Source: Schistocephalus solidus (Eukaryota > Platyhelminthes > Cestoda > Diphyllobothriidea > Diphyllobothriidae). From it: a stretch of 64,000 nt of DNA. Made by a program: the position numbers and the translations under genes. The notes beneath the pieces were generated by a model. That model did no database searches and was not told the origin of the DNA. It saw nothing but the letters and a program-made list of their open reading frames with translations. Where the stretch lies: NCBI GenBank assembly GCA_017591395.1, contig WEDG01005317.1, positions 1-64,000 of the forward strand. Direction: 5' to 3'. Below, in pieces: positions 8,576 through 18,113 of this stretch (positions are counted from its first letter, which is position 1; each line of letters starts with the position of its first letter).

Positions 8576-9601
8576 TCAATCGGGTGGCAATCTGCTTGCA
8601 GCGAGGTAGGCTTGGAAGAGTAGACACAAAGGTTCTGCCAACTCTATGGCCGGTATTACATCAGGACCTGGCGATTTGGTTTCGTCCAGCTTCAGTAGTT
8701 CCTGCAGAACAATAGGTTCTGTTATGAACACTGAGTCAATTGTCGGGATCTCTTCCGCACTATAGTTATCAGCGGTTAGATTGGCTTCTCTCGTAAAAGC
8801 CGACTGAAAGAACTCAGATAGATGCTCAGCCTTTTCCTCGTCCTTGCAAAGTTTGACGCCTTCATCCGTTTTTAACAAAGGGATGGGGTCTTTATTTCGA
8901 GTGCACTGCCTAATGTAGTTGTAGAAGTGCTTCGGGTTTTCTGCTGCACGGTTTATCAAATTACTCTCAAAAATTTGGCGGGCTTTATAAACCAGGCCTT
9001 TCACCCTGTTCCTCTGCGTCGTGTACTTCGTCAGAGATTCGGCGGTCTTTTCCCTGAGATAAGTTTGCCACAGCTTTCGCTTGCGGTTTACTTCACTCTT
9101 CAATGTGGTCGTTAGCCACTGGGGCCTGTTGGTGATCTTTATTTTCGAATTAGGACAGTAGTTGGTGATAAGTCCCTGTAATACGGCCTTAAATTGCAAC
9201 CAATCCTCGAGAATACACCCGGTGAATGTTTTATTCCAATCTAAATGGCGCACATGAATTTTCATTTGGGTAAAGTCTCCACGCCATAGGTTGCGTTTGA
9301 CTGTGATGCTTCGATCGGGGACAGAGAAGATTGAATATTCACATTGTAGGACTACGTGACCACTTTTGCCCAGTGGGGATAGACAGTTCACAACAGCTAC
9401 GCTGTCAGGCGCCTTTGTCAATACAAGGTCCAAACAATTTGCTTGTTGCCCCTCGCGTATTCTGGTCGGAGACAGGACTTGTTGAGTTAAGAAGCGTTTG
9501 TGTATAGCTTCTAGGAGGCAGCGATCGAAGTTTAATTCCGAGCCTGGTGTCGAGCTCAGATTACAATCGATATTCGGAGCGTTAAAGTCGCCCATAATCA
9601 T
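8576..9601 (-). pseudogene. CR1-like ORF2: endonuclease C-terminal half and connector
   Basis: The 341-aa frame opens with MGDFNAPNIDC, the conserved GDFN block of AP-type endonucleases, followed by the C.DLVLT and SGHVVL blocks; the last corresponds to SDH, with Gly in place of Asp. The connector to RT follows, including NPKHFYNYIRQCTRNKDPIPLL and ETKSPGPDVIPA, the block just before RT. It ends shortly before the palm, which continues in another frame. In the living element this protein nicks target DNA and primes cDNA synthesis. Confidence 0.85.
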
Positions 9602-9961
9602 AACTTCGGAGCGACTAGCAAACGATTCTAATCATCTATCAGTCTACTGTCTGACTATGGATCGTTTCTCGGTGGTCGGTAGACCGTTAGGATCTCAAGT
9701 GCTTGGGACCCCGGCGTTCTGATGGTGAGCCAGATGGCTTCAGTTTCGCACGCGAGCTTTTTCCTTTTTTTCTGACACGAGCAGGCCATATCTGACATAA
9801 GTCAGCACACCCCCACCATGACGTCCTGCTCTATCCTTTCTGAATACCTGAAAACCGGGATGGCAACTTCACGATCGTCCACCTTCGCGGTCAGCCACGT
9901 TTCAGTTATGGAGATGATATCTGGTGAAGTTTGGCACACGTATATCTTAAGCTCGTCTAAT

Positions 9962-10627
9962 TTAGGGAGTAGGCTTTGGACATTGGTATATAAAAAAATT
10001 TAGTTTCCTTGTGTGTTTTAAGCCGGCAATGTCGCTGCCTTCTTCATTTGAGGCAGCTGGACCGAAATTCGCACAGGATGTGTCCATATTCAAGAGGTTT
10101 TGCATATTTCCGCAGTAGAACTGGATTTTGTGTAGATTGTTGAATTGGATTAGTTGCCTGACCGTGAGACTTTTGTCAGTATGACGGGCGTCCTCCACAG
10201 AAGGGGTTTCTGCACTCAAACAATCACTCCGTTCCTTATTACCAGTCCCTTCTTTCCCTGTTCTTTCAAGTTCTCTAATTCCGCTTTTAGTGCCCTCCAT
10301 TTCATTCTCTCTTGTACAGGGTAGTCCGGTTGAAAAAAAAATACCTCTGTGACCGGGTACTCCCTCTGCTGTTCGCTCGATTAGAAGGTCTCTCTGAAGT
10401 TTGTTTTCTAAAATTACCTTTAAAGGCCTTGATTTATTTCTTAGAAAGTTTGTGATATCTTCACTATTTAGTTGGAAAAGTATAAAAACCCTAATATTTT
10501 CATCCTCTCTTATTATTTCACTCAAACACTCTTGCAAGGCCATGATATCATCATTTATTCTACAACTGGGGATTTCGTTGGTTGATTCACGAAGCCCATG
10601 GATGATTATGCATTGTGACCTGTCCAC
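9962..10627 (-). pseudogene. CR1-like ORF1, C-terminal part, running into the endonuclease start
   Basis: The motif SQCIIIHGLRES and, about 55 residues on, RPLKVILENKLQRDLLIE resemble the RNA-binding fold commonly seen in ORF1 of flatworm CR1/L1-type elements. The last residues overlap, in another frame, the beginning of the endonuclease (YTNVQSLLPKLDELK near 9960-10000). Assignment rests on position and pattern only. Confidence 0.5.
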
Positions 10628-10669
10628 AGCACCTCTATCCAGGGGGTTCTGTTGAATAATTTGCCTGGG

Positions 10670-11155
10670 TTATGTTGGGGCTTCCCCAAAATTGGCTTCA
10701 ATGTCTTTGGCTTGGGGAGGTACTACCGCTGTGGGTCCACTTTGTGTCATCCATTCGGTGGGCAACAGCACCTCTATATTTGCCTCTGATGAAGCGCGCG
10801 TGGCCTGGAGACTATTTTCATTAATCATTATCTGTCGTGTTTCGTTTAGCTCGTTCATTGGTTTATTTTGATCAATTTCATTTTGTACCTTCGATTGCTT
10901 TTCTGGCGAGTTTGACATCATCCTCTTCGGATTTTTGGTACCCGTCCCTGTGGTTTTACCTTTCGCCTTTTTCTTATTCTTCAGTGTTACTGGAGGCTCT
11001 GCGTCACTACTCTTGACTGGTAGCTTAGATACCACATTGTATATATTTGGGGATTTGTTGTGTAGGTTGCCTCGTGCTCTACTCCGTGTTATCCTATGCG
11101 TTGATGCTGGCAATCGATCCTCTGAAACGAGGGTCTGCTGTATAAAATTCTTCAT
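10670..11155 (-). pseudogene. CR1-like ORF1, N-terminal part
   Basis: A 161-aa frame rich in Lys, Asn and Ser, without a Cys/His knuckle that I can see. It lies where CR1 elements have ORF1, directly upstream of the next ORF1 piece. A basic stretch (KNKKKAKGKTTGTGTKNPKR) would suit RNA binding. The frame ends only about 40 bp before the start of the downstream frame, so the two were probably one protein. Confidence 0.55.
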
Positions 11156-11279
11156 AATCCTGATTTCTTCCTCCGGTTAATTTAACTTGGAGGCTAGCGT
11201 TTGACAACCGCCACAATAGTTTTCCTCGAAATTTGGCTGTAACCAATTTATCTGGCTTTTAGAGTGTCGCTCTGAGCAT

Positions 11280-11353
11280 GCTGCGATGGCGCAGTCGGGT
11301 AGACATCGATCTTGTAGGAGTGGAGTCGCCGGTTCAATCCCGCCCCGAGCAGC
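11280..11353 (+). other. tRNA-like sequence with A and B boxes, probably a tRNA-derived repeat
   Basis: A box TGGCGCAGTCGG and B box GGTTCAATCCC are correctly spaced in a 74-nt stretch whose ends GCTGC and GCAGC pair. D-arm and anticodon pairing are poor, so I do not call an anticodon. It could be a decayed tRNA gene or the head of another tRNA-derived SINE. It differs from the array SINE. Confidence 0.45.
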
Positions 11354-11885
11354 GTTTTGCACTTCAATTTCAGCCTTCACCATTTTGCACACATATAGTA
11401 TATCCACAAGAAAAAAAACGTTAGATATGAATTTTCGTTCTATGTTCGAGGTAAAAGCCTGTAACGTCGTTTTCCTATTAGATAATGACTTTAAAGGCTG
11501 GATATTTTCGTCCTAATACAGTGGTAGATGAATTCGGATGAGAGATCTTTATCAAGTATGTTCAAAATATGATGCATTCAAGGAATAAGTTTAGTAGAGT
11601 AACTCAGCCTTTGAAGAAGTTGCTTGTCTCGGTTCTCAAACAGTCGACACGAGGGTGAGCCGACTCAATGGAAGTCCGTGTTCTGCGAAAATCCGTTGAA
11701 AAGTTGTGAGGACGAAGTTATTGTTGAGTGGAATCCAGTTTCTGGTATCGGAAAGCTAATAGAGTGGACAGTAGGCCACAATTGTGAAGAAAATTAATTA
11801 CTTAGAGGTCAGAAATTTGAACCTAAATTCAAAATGCGTGCTGAGTTCGGCGTCATGTTCGTCTAACAAGTCCTATTGTTGATGG
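11354..11885. other. no gene seen
   Basis: This is AT-rich sequence downstream of the tRNA-like stretch. No conserved frame was recognised. It may include the body of the SINE whose head is at 11280. Confidence 0.4.
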
Positions 11886-13472
11886 CGAGCGCGTCCGAGG
11901 GCTTCGAGGGCGGTGGACTGGATGACATTTCGCAGTTGACACCATCGTGCCTCCACGGTAGCATTATCATCTGGAGAATGCAGGTCCTCCAGTTTCTCGA
12001 ATATTTGGTTGCCAAAATCAAACCAGTGAGCAAGCAAATTTAACAAAAGAGTATTTTATTTACCTGGCAGCCTCTTACCTTATGACCTTCGTCGGGGTTG
12101 CAGTTGGAGTGGGGCGTAGGGGTACTAGTTAGGGGTAGCACCATACAGATAGCATTTGGTCGCTCCATTTGTCTCGTAGAGGTGGTGAATGCTCCTGTGG
12201 CCGCCTCTAGCTGGTACCCAACTCTCACCTGTGGCTCCTCGAAGTTGGGTTCTTCCCAAAGGCCACACCCTGGGTAACCGTCACGACCGGCGGGCTAAGC
12301 CAGGTGAGGGTCTCCGGTGTTGTGTGTGCCTCCACGCCCGGTATGTCTGACTCCCGAACTACCCACCTCCTCCCTCCCGAAACGTCCTACGGTGGGGGTG
12401 ACAGTAACCCCGTAGGCGGCCCAGGCAAACTCGGGTCGTTCTCCCACTAAAACAAAACCGTGACCCATAGTGCAGTTCGGCAGCCATCTGGGATGTCCGA
12501 GCAGCTCTACTTAGGGACAGCACTGCTTGCCTCCTCGAGGAGGAAGGGACTTGAAAAGTTGCCCTAAGCAAATGCTGGGTATCAAGTCTTCTGCAGCCGG
12601 CTGCGGTTCGCATATCGCAAAATACGCGGTCGTTAAACTCAAACAAACAACAATACCCCCGTCAACATCCCCCTCGCCATACCCTCCAGGCTGCTGGGTG
12701 ATACCACTCACGCTAGCAGCCTGGAATGTTCGTTCCCTTTTAGACAATACTAGGAGCAACCGGCCGGACTGGAGGATGGTGCTAGTCGCTGGGGAACTGG
12801 CGCGCTAAAAGGTGGACATTGCTGCTCTTAGCGAGACCCGATTCTCTGAGCAGGGTCAGCTGGAGGAGGTGGGTGCCGACTACGTCTTCTTCTGGAGCGG
12901 CCGGCCAAAGGCAGAGCGACGCGACGCTGGTGTTGTCTTTGCCATCCGGAACGACATCGTGGGACGTCTGCCCTGTCTGCCGCAGGGTAGCAATGATCGC
13001 CTGATGAGCCTCCGCCTGCCTCTTCGGGGAGACCAGTTCGCCACTATCATCAGCGCCTACGCTCCCCCAATGACGAGCTCTGATGCGGCGAAGGACGAAT
13101 TCTACGATGACCTGCACGCCCTGCTGGCAACTGTGCCGAAAGAGGACAAGTTAATTGTCCTTGGTGACTTCAACGCCCGCGTCGGGATGGACAACGCTGC
13201 CTGGCAGTGAGTGCTGGGTCCCCACGGTCTCGGTAGCTGTAACAATAACGGCCTCCTTTTTCTGCGCACGTGTGCGGAAAACCATCTCCTTTTGACCAAC
13301 ACATACGTCCACCTTCCGAGGCGGGAGAAGGCCACGCGGATGCACCCTCGGTCGCGGCGCTGGAATCTGCTGGACTATGTTCTCGTTCGGAGGCGAGATC
13401 GACAGGACGTGCTGGTAACCAAGGCGATCCGCAATGCCGATGTTTGGACAGCTTACCGTCTCGTCATCTCCC

Positions 13473-13474
<2 letters not shown>
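11886..13474. mobile_element. non-LTR copy split and inverted at the endonuclease/RT linker
   Basis: From 11886 to 12110 the minus strand matches the linker of the 3.4-6.4 kb element (down from LQLQPRRRS). From 12111 to 13474 the plus strand carries the family 5'UTR followed by the endonuclease up to LVISQ. The plus piece ends within a few bases of the place where the minus piece begins in the linear element, so both halves come from one copy with its 5' part turned around. This is the structure left by twin priming in L1 elements. The 3' portion beyond RARRQ is missing. Confidence 0.75.
12719..13474 (+). pseudogene. AP-type endonuclease domain of the inverted non-LTR copy
   Basis: The reading begins AAWNVRSLLDN (Asn of the catalytic N..R block), then a stop at 12807-12809, then [17 protein letters not shown] (catalytic Glu in SETR), [13 protein letters not shown] (GDFN), a stop at 13208-13210, [20 protein letters not shown] (LDYV block) and LVISQ, where sequence ends at the TA tract. 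All known catalytic blocks of the family except the final SDH-type His (here TAYRLV) are recognisable. Two nonsense changes make it a pseudogene. The longest clean part is 12812-13210. Confidence 0.82.

Positions 13475-13524
<50 letters not shown>
13475..13524. repeat. (TA)n microsatellite
   Basis: An AT dinucleotide tract of about 50 bp lies exactly at the break between the endonuclease fragment and a copy of the hammerhead SINE. Confidence 0.95.
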
Positions 13525-13526
<2 letters not shown>

Positions 13527-13529
13527 ATA

Positions 13530-13692
13530 AAATGGAACTGACAAATGCAATGGAGACCGGAATGGCCATTTCTGGCTTATTAGCCGTCATCAGCCAGTCA
13601 TACCCAATCCCAAGTGTGGCACACCTGCGAGGGCTCCTGTCTGAGCTCCAGGGCACAACGGAACGTACATTTTCCTTAAACAGATCGGTGAG
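13530..13692. repeat. dispersed hammerhead SINE, head inverted against tail
   Basis: Bases 13540-13625 are the reverse complement of the array unit from the 3' part of the tRNA module through the hammerhead. Bases 13626-13692 are the unit tail in plus orientation (TGCGAGGGCTC, GAGCTCCAGGGCACAACGG, CAGATCGGTGAG). The same head-against-tail arrangement recurs at 28.1 kb. Confidence 0.75.
13555..13599 (-). ncRNA. hammerhead ribozyme-like core in dispersed SINE
   Basis: Read on the minus strand it equals the array consensus: GACUGG, CUGAUGA, GGCU-AAUA-AGCC, GAA, AUGGCCAU, U, CCGGUC. Conservation away from the array argues for a family trait and not a chance match in one repeat. Confidence 0.65.
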
Positions 13693-13761
13693 CAACACAC
13701 AATCAGATATAAGTCAGCCAAGTTATAATTGCAGAGAGGAGAGACGACAAAAAATATGGTA

Positions 13762-13809
13762 GATTGATACAGTCTGTTTCGGGCTTATTCTGCCTTCATT
13801 CAGCCAATC
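13762..13809 (-). ncRNA. hammerhead-like motif with one inserted A, left arm of foldback
   Basis: On the minus strand: stem I GAUUGG/UCAAUC, core CUGAAUGA (one extra A against CUGAUGA), stem II GGC-AGAAUAA-GCC, GAA, stem III ACA-GAC-UGU, then A at position 17 (GUA cleavage triplet). All three stems pair; the insertion in the core may reduce or stop activity. Confidence 0.45.
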
Positions 13810-14286
13810 ATAACCCAGACTACCAGCTGGGACTGGAAACACAAACATGCGCTCGAGTACGGCTCAGAGAGTCCACGAAGTTCATCATAGCCTTGCCACC
13901 TATCATTCTCTCACGCTACAGATCAGGTTTTTATTCAAACAGTACTAGGCACACACCGATCTATTGGTTTCCGTCTCTCTCCAAGTATAACTTGGCCGAG
14001 TTCGGCCTGGTTGTTGGTTGCCTGCATTTGACCTTTGCCTGTTCGTGACCTTTTCTACCCATACGGAGCTTGTTTGTTGTGAGAAGCCGATAGATCGTAG
14101 TGCGCCTATTCCTGTTTGAATAAATGCCTGCTCTGCATCGACAGAGAATGACAGGTGGCGAGGCACTGATGAACTGTGATTCGATGAAGTAATTATGACC
14201 CATCTGCTAAACCCAGTTTGTAAACTATTTGTGCCGTACTCAGGCGCATGGTTGTGTTTTCAATCCCAGCGAGTAATCGGGGTAAT

Positions 14287-14334
14287 GATTGGCTGAATGA
14301 AGGCTGAATAGGTCCGAAAAAGATTGTATCGATC
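14287..14334 (+). ncRNA. hammerhead-like motif with one inserted A, right arm of foldback
   Basis: GAUUGG/UCGAUC forms stem I with two wobbles; the core is CUGAAUGA as in the left arm, then GAA and the GUA triplet. Stems II and III are more damaged than in the left arm. Confidence 0.4.
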
Positions 14335-14439
14335 TACCCCCTTTCCTGTCATCCATCCCCACTGCAGATATATATAGGCGAAATGACATATATGATCTAC
14401 ATACACGTTAGAAATAGACCCATTTCTTTGAGAATGAAC

Positions 14440-14495
14440 TAATATTTATTGCATGGATTTCAAAAGCTGGTTCCTCGCTTTTCATCAGTCAACTA
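14440..14495 (-). ncRNA. decayed hammerhead-like motif of Penelope type
   Basis: The minus strand reads CUGAUGA, stem II AAAGC...GCUUU with a 9-nt loop, then GAAA. Penelope-like elements carry hammerheads with GAAACGUC here; this copy has GAAAUCC, and I cannot close stem I. An AATAAA follows. It may be a remnant of such an element; no coding part is nearby. Confidence 0.3.
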
Positions 14496-14673
14496 GACAA
14501 TGGACAAAAGACGTTTAAATTACAACGGCGCTTAAAATGCGGATGGGTGGTTGACGGAGTAGCATACTGTAGGCTTCAAATTAAGTGTTCCTCGGGCCAA
14601 AAAAATAAGAGTGCATATTTTACAGCTTGATTTGAGTGTGAAAACGTGAACAAAATGGCGCTTGATACGTGCT

Positions 14674-14749
14674 TGTTTATTCGCGCTGTCGAGCTTGCTT
14701 CGAGCTTGCTTCGAGCTTGCTTCGAGCTCGCTTCGCGCTCGAATAAACA
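14674..14749. repeat. four 11-bp repeats inside a hairpin
   Basis: GAGCTTGCTTC repeats four times at 14691-14734 (last copy with one change). It is flanked by TGTTTATTCGCGC (14674-14686) and GCGCTCGAATAAACA (14735-14749), which pair as inverted repeats. Confidence 0.85.
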
Positions 14750-15504
14750 GTTGTGAGCTTCCAAAGATTTCGAGACCTATCAGGATCGAATCGAGCTCGA
14801 AAATTTACGCTGTTGCTTTTTTTCGGCACGGGGGACACTTCCTTTATGGTCCTGTCATATGCTACTCTATAAGCGCCCCCCCCCCATGCGTCAGTTAAAT
14901 GTGTAAGCAGATTTTGTGGAAGGCTGTGACAGGCCAAAAAATTGTATATTAAAATGGGAAACAAATAGGTTTTCGTAGTTTACTCGGCCGACCACGAGGT
15001 TCCAATAGTACCGTCCATTTCTAAAAGAAAGAAATGCAATAGGATGAGAAACTGCGAGGTTCACATGATTACATAATAAACTAGGGTTTACAAATACACC
15101 ATATGAGTACTGCTTACCCTTCGCCTTTTGTCCCCTTTTGGAGGTGGTCATGGGATTTTTTAAAGGCAGTTTTATATGCTTCCTCCAGCTGCCGTCTGTT
15201 GGACTTAATGTCAGTATTCTTGCGCTGAAAATTATCTACATTAAAGACATTTAGGCTTTGCCATGTTATGTCTTACCGAGGACCACCTGGTAAACGGGGG
15301 ATCCAATGAAAGCCCTGATCCCAGGCTTCCGTCCATAAAAAGTAAGGACATGAGTTATTTCCTCATTAAATAGGGCAGTGAATATATGCCCAGCAAAGGC
15401 TAGGGCACTTTCCTCACCCAAGGAAGATAATTAAGGAACCTGTGCAGATTGTTAACGGGTAACGAAGGTAGTTTGCCGTACACTGACGGAAGCCTGGATT
15501 GGTG
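14750..15504. other. no gene seen
   Basis: This is AT-rich sequence with a C-run near 14876. No reading frame with recognisable content. Confidence 0.5.
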
Positions 15505-16925
15505 AGTTCAGTTCAGTTCAGTTTAATTAAGGGAAATATAGGTGAAGCCTTTAAGCTCCCTATTGATGTCAATCACACTGCAAATTCAAAAAGGCTGACA
15601 CATAATGAACGTTGGACAAAGGGTTATCTCCCCGTCAAACTACAGGGCATCGGACAAACAATTATAAAATAATCTTTCTCAAAAATAGGGAGATGTATGT
15701 TAAATGATGCGAAAATTGTGGATGGGAATATGTTTCAGTAAATGTGTTCGGTTCGGATGTCATGGTGGTACTTATGGCTGTACTGGTCAAACTTCCGCTT
15801 AAAAGTGTCAATGGATGAGGGACAGGATTATGTCCGCAGGCAGAGCATTCCAGGCCTTAATCACTCTGTGGGAGAAGAAGAACCTTATTGTGTCGAGTCT
15901 TGAACCAGTCACACGTAGTTTAATAGGATGTCCTCGCAAAGTAGTGGTAGTGGCCAGCTCAAAGAAGTCGCTAGATGCAAGGCAACAATCCTGACCCCAC
16001 AACATGCGAAAGGCTTGTATCAGGTCACTACGTAGCTGTCTATATTCCAGAGGAAACAGATCAAGATTAGACAATCCTGTCTCGTATGGCAGGCAGCTTT
16101 GACCTTGAACAAGCTTGGTTGCACGTTTTTGGACCTCTCAAGGGTGTTGTGGTCTTTGACAGACCATGGTCTCCAGGCTTGTATAGAAAATTCCAATTGT
16201 GGTCGCACGAATATCCCGAAGACCTTATTAAAGCACTCTTTGTTGAACGTTGAAAAATGCTCGCTTAATTAGATACAAGCTTGACATGGCAGATTTTGCT
16301 ACTTTTGAGCAATGGAAAGATGGCTTCAGTGTGTGCGTGATCCATACTCCTAGATCTTTCTGAGCTTCAACCTCTGGTGGCGGTGTGTCGTCCAGATAGT
16401 AATTTATCTGGTGCACGGAGCTGGTTCTGCCGAATCGCAGAATATTGCACTTGGTAACATTGAATGGGAGGAGCCAGTTGTGCGACAATTCCTCGAGTCG
16501 ATGCAAGTTCGCCTGTAGAATTTCTTCATCAGCTGCGTTGTGGATGACCTTTCAAAGCTTTATATCGTCAGCAAACATGGCGGTGTCACAGTCCAAGCCA
16601 GTTACGCAGTCATCAATGTATACAAGAAAGATGATAGGGCCAAGGACGGAGCCCTGAGGAACCCCACTCTCAACCGCCACTTCCGCCGATTGTTGATCGC
16701 CAAGACGGACAATCTGAGATCGCCCAATAAAGAAGTTTTCAATCCACTTCAAAAGCTTGCCCCTTAACCCAAGACGTTTGAGTTTGTATAGGAGACGTTT
16801 GTGAGGCACGATATCAAAGGTCGTCTTGAAGTCTATGTAAACTGCGTGCACTACATTTCCTTTATCAACCGCTCGGTTCCATCGTTCCAGACAGTAGAGC
16901 AAATTAGTTAAACAGGTCCTTTCTC
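15505..16925 (-). mobile_element. CR1-like element, 5'-truncated second copy
   Basis: The minus-strand copy matches the last 1.4 kb of the 7-11 kb element base for base over long stretches. It begins inside RT (LLYCLERWNRAVDKG..., lost sequence identity above 16925), has QGSVLGPIIF and MFADDIKL intact, and ends with CCTATATTTCCCTTAATTAAA plus three ACTGA units at 15505-15520. The tail of short repeats is the CR1 signature. Indels break the reading frame, for instance near 16070 and 16250, so it is not functional. Confidence 0.88.
16552..16902 (-). pseudogene. RT palm fragment of the second CR1-like copy
   Basis: A 116-aa frame carries YIDFKTTFDIVPHKRLLYKL, GVPQGSVLGPIIFLVYIDD and TAMFADDIKL; both active-site blocks are intact. 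A stop follows immediately, where the other copy continues with WKVIHN. The RT fingers upstream are missing through 5' truncation. Confidence 0.82.
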
Positions 16926-17488
16926 TGCATCGATTATATCATAGTCTGCCGCTGACCCAATTTGGCGCATAATTGGGCTATCTGTGTGAACAACTATTGC
17001 TGTGACTGTAGTTAGACGGTGGACAGCACAGGTTAGATAATCTAACTGGGCGTCGTTCGCAGCATGCTGTTGTATGATATGCTGCAAAGTTTTAATAATC
17101 CATAGTATTAGTTTTTTAAATTTATTTTCCGGTGGCTGTTCCCGTCGGCCGCCATGTCAATGGCGTTTTCTTTTGTGACTGTTTCCGATGGGGGTTGTTG
17201 GCTCACCTAATGTGGAAAAGTAAGAAAGAAGAAAAAACTACTGAGGTAAAGAGGTGAGACGCCCCTTGACGTGCATATTCTGTGGCAGTCGTCTATGGCT
17301 GACAAGGAATCCTATCAGATCTACATCGTTCTGACTTGCTGTCGTAGACAGCCTTGTCTACGTACTTACCCTAAGCGTAATATCTTTCACAAACGTAGTT
17401 AACTTTAACTTTTTGAATTTGGTTAATAAAGATCTAGCCGGTGTGTCACAAATGATGGCCACTACTCTAAATTGAAAGGTTTTGTCGC
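16926..17488. other. no gene seen
   Basis: No recognisable frame, repeat or RNA motif between the CR1-like copy and the broken coding stretch. Confidence 0.45.
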
Positions 17489-18113
17489 TTGACTCGATAT
17501 GCAAAGCACATCTGCCTAAGCAACAATCCTCTACCACTGGTTTGCAGAACGCATGAATATCTGAAGGATTTCCTAAACCGCAACAAATACTTATTACAAA
17601 TACCTCCCTTAAAAGGGTATCAGCATGCTTCCTTTAATAGGCCAGAACTCTCTTTTAGTCTTGTGATGTATGCGTAAACCACCTGTTACCGGACCTACTA
17701 TCAATTCATCATCTAAAGTCTCCATCCATCGGTTGCTTAACATATCAATTAGCTGCCTTACCGGTTCCAAATTTACGTTCTCTTCGCTACCCATCTCAAT
17801 TACGGATGGATTACTGACTGCACCTCCCAAAAGTGTTCGCGCGTCCGAGGGCGATTCCGTAGTTAAGTATGGCTTGATCAGCTTCAGAAGGCTGCTCAGA
17901 TGAATGTGAGCCAATTGTGAATGAACTGCCCACTTTCACATTCCATACCATAATGTTGGCTCGCATTATACTCGAGTAGATGAAGACGTTGACGGCATCC
18001 CATCGGCAGGCGTTTGTAACACTGACGATGACGTGGAAGAGAAGGAAGACACCCGGAAAGATGACAAACTGTCAGCTATCGTAGAGAAATATGAAGAGTC
18101 CGACGGGTAATTT
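17489..18113 (+). pseudogene. unidentified coding stretch broken by frameshifts
   Basis: Protein-like pieces follow one another on the plus strand in changing frames: RTHEYLKDFLNRNKYLLQ (to 17677), KPPVTGPTINSSSKV...KSVRASEGDSVVKYGL (17680-17890), SDECEPIVNELPTFTFHTIM (about 17895-17955), and an acidic tail with DEDVDGIPSAGV, DDDVEEKED and SAIVEKYEESDG ending in TAA near 18113. Composition, with clustered Asp/Glu and few rare residues, looks like a real C-terminal region. I recognise no family. It could be a pseudogene, a gene with very short introns or assembly indels. An antisense frame of 101 aa (17609-17914, minus) competes for part of it. Confidence 0.3.

Larger units (their letters stand above)
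6990..11160 (-). mobile_element. CR1-like non-LTR retrotransposon, nearly full length, decayed
   Basis: About 4.2 kb on the minus strand: ORF1-like frames (9962-11155), endonuclease (about 9600-10010), connecting region (8576-9601), RT with an intact MFADDIKLW (7841-8340), and the typical C-terminal block with RGHPIKLRVTGARLD and IKAWNALP (7218-7556). The 3' end reads through CCTATATTTCCCTTAA into a short CAGTT-type repeat, as CR1 elements end in short tandem repeats rather than poly(A). The copy at 15505-16925 matches the last 1.4 kb with only scattered differences. Frameshifts and stops break the frames, although the RT catalytic Asps are present. Confidence 0.88.
13758..14338. repeat. 580-bp foldback: two SINE-like arms in inverted orientation
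   Basis: The left arm 13758-13980 and the right arm 14081-14338 are imperfect reverse complements, separated by about 100 bp. Matching blocks include TTCATTCAGCCAATCA, ATGCGC..GAGTACGGC, TTATTCAAACAG and CGATCTAT. The outer part of each arm is alignable with the array SINE (the CCCAG...GATTGGCTGA..GA.GGCT region), so each arm is probably a tRNA-derived SINE of a sister family. Whether this is one foldback unit or two head-to-head insertions is open. Confidence 0.75.

Noticed and set aside
10784..10800. CTGATGA followed by AGCGCGCG
   Set aside because: No GAAA and no pairing arms; part of the CR1-like ORF1 region.
12985..13005. CTGATGA as a hammerhead core
   Set aside because: It lies in the endonuclease coding sequence and has neither a stem II nor a GAAA partner.
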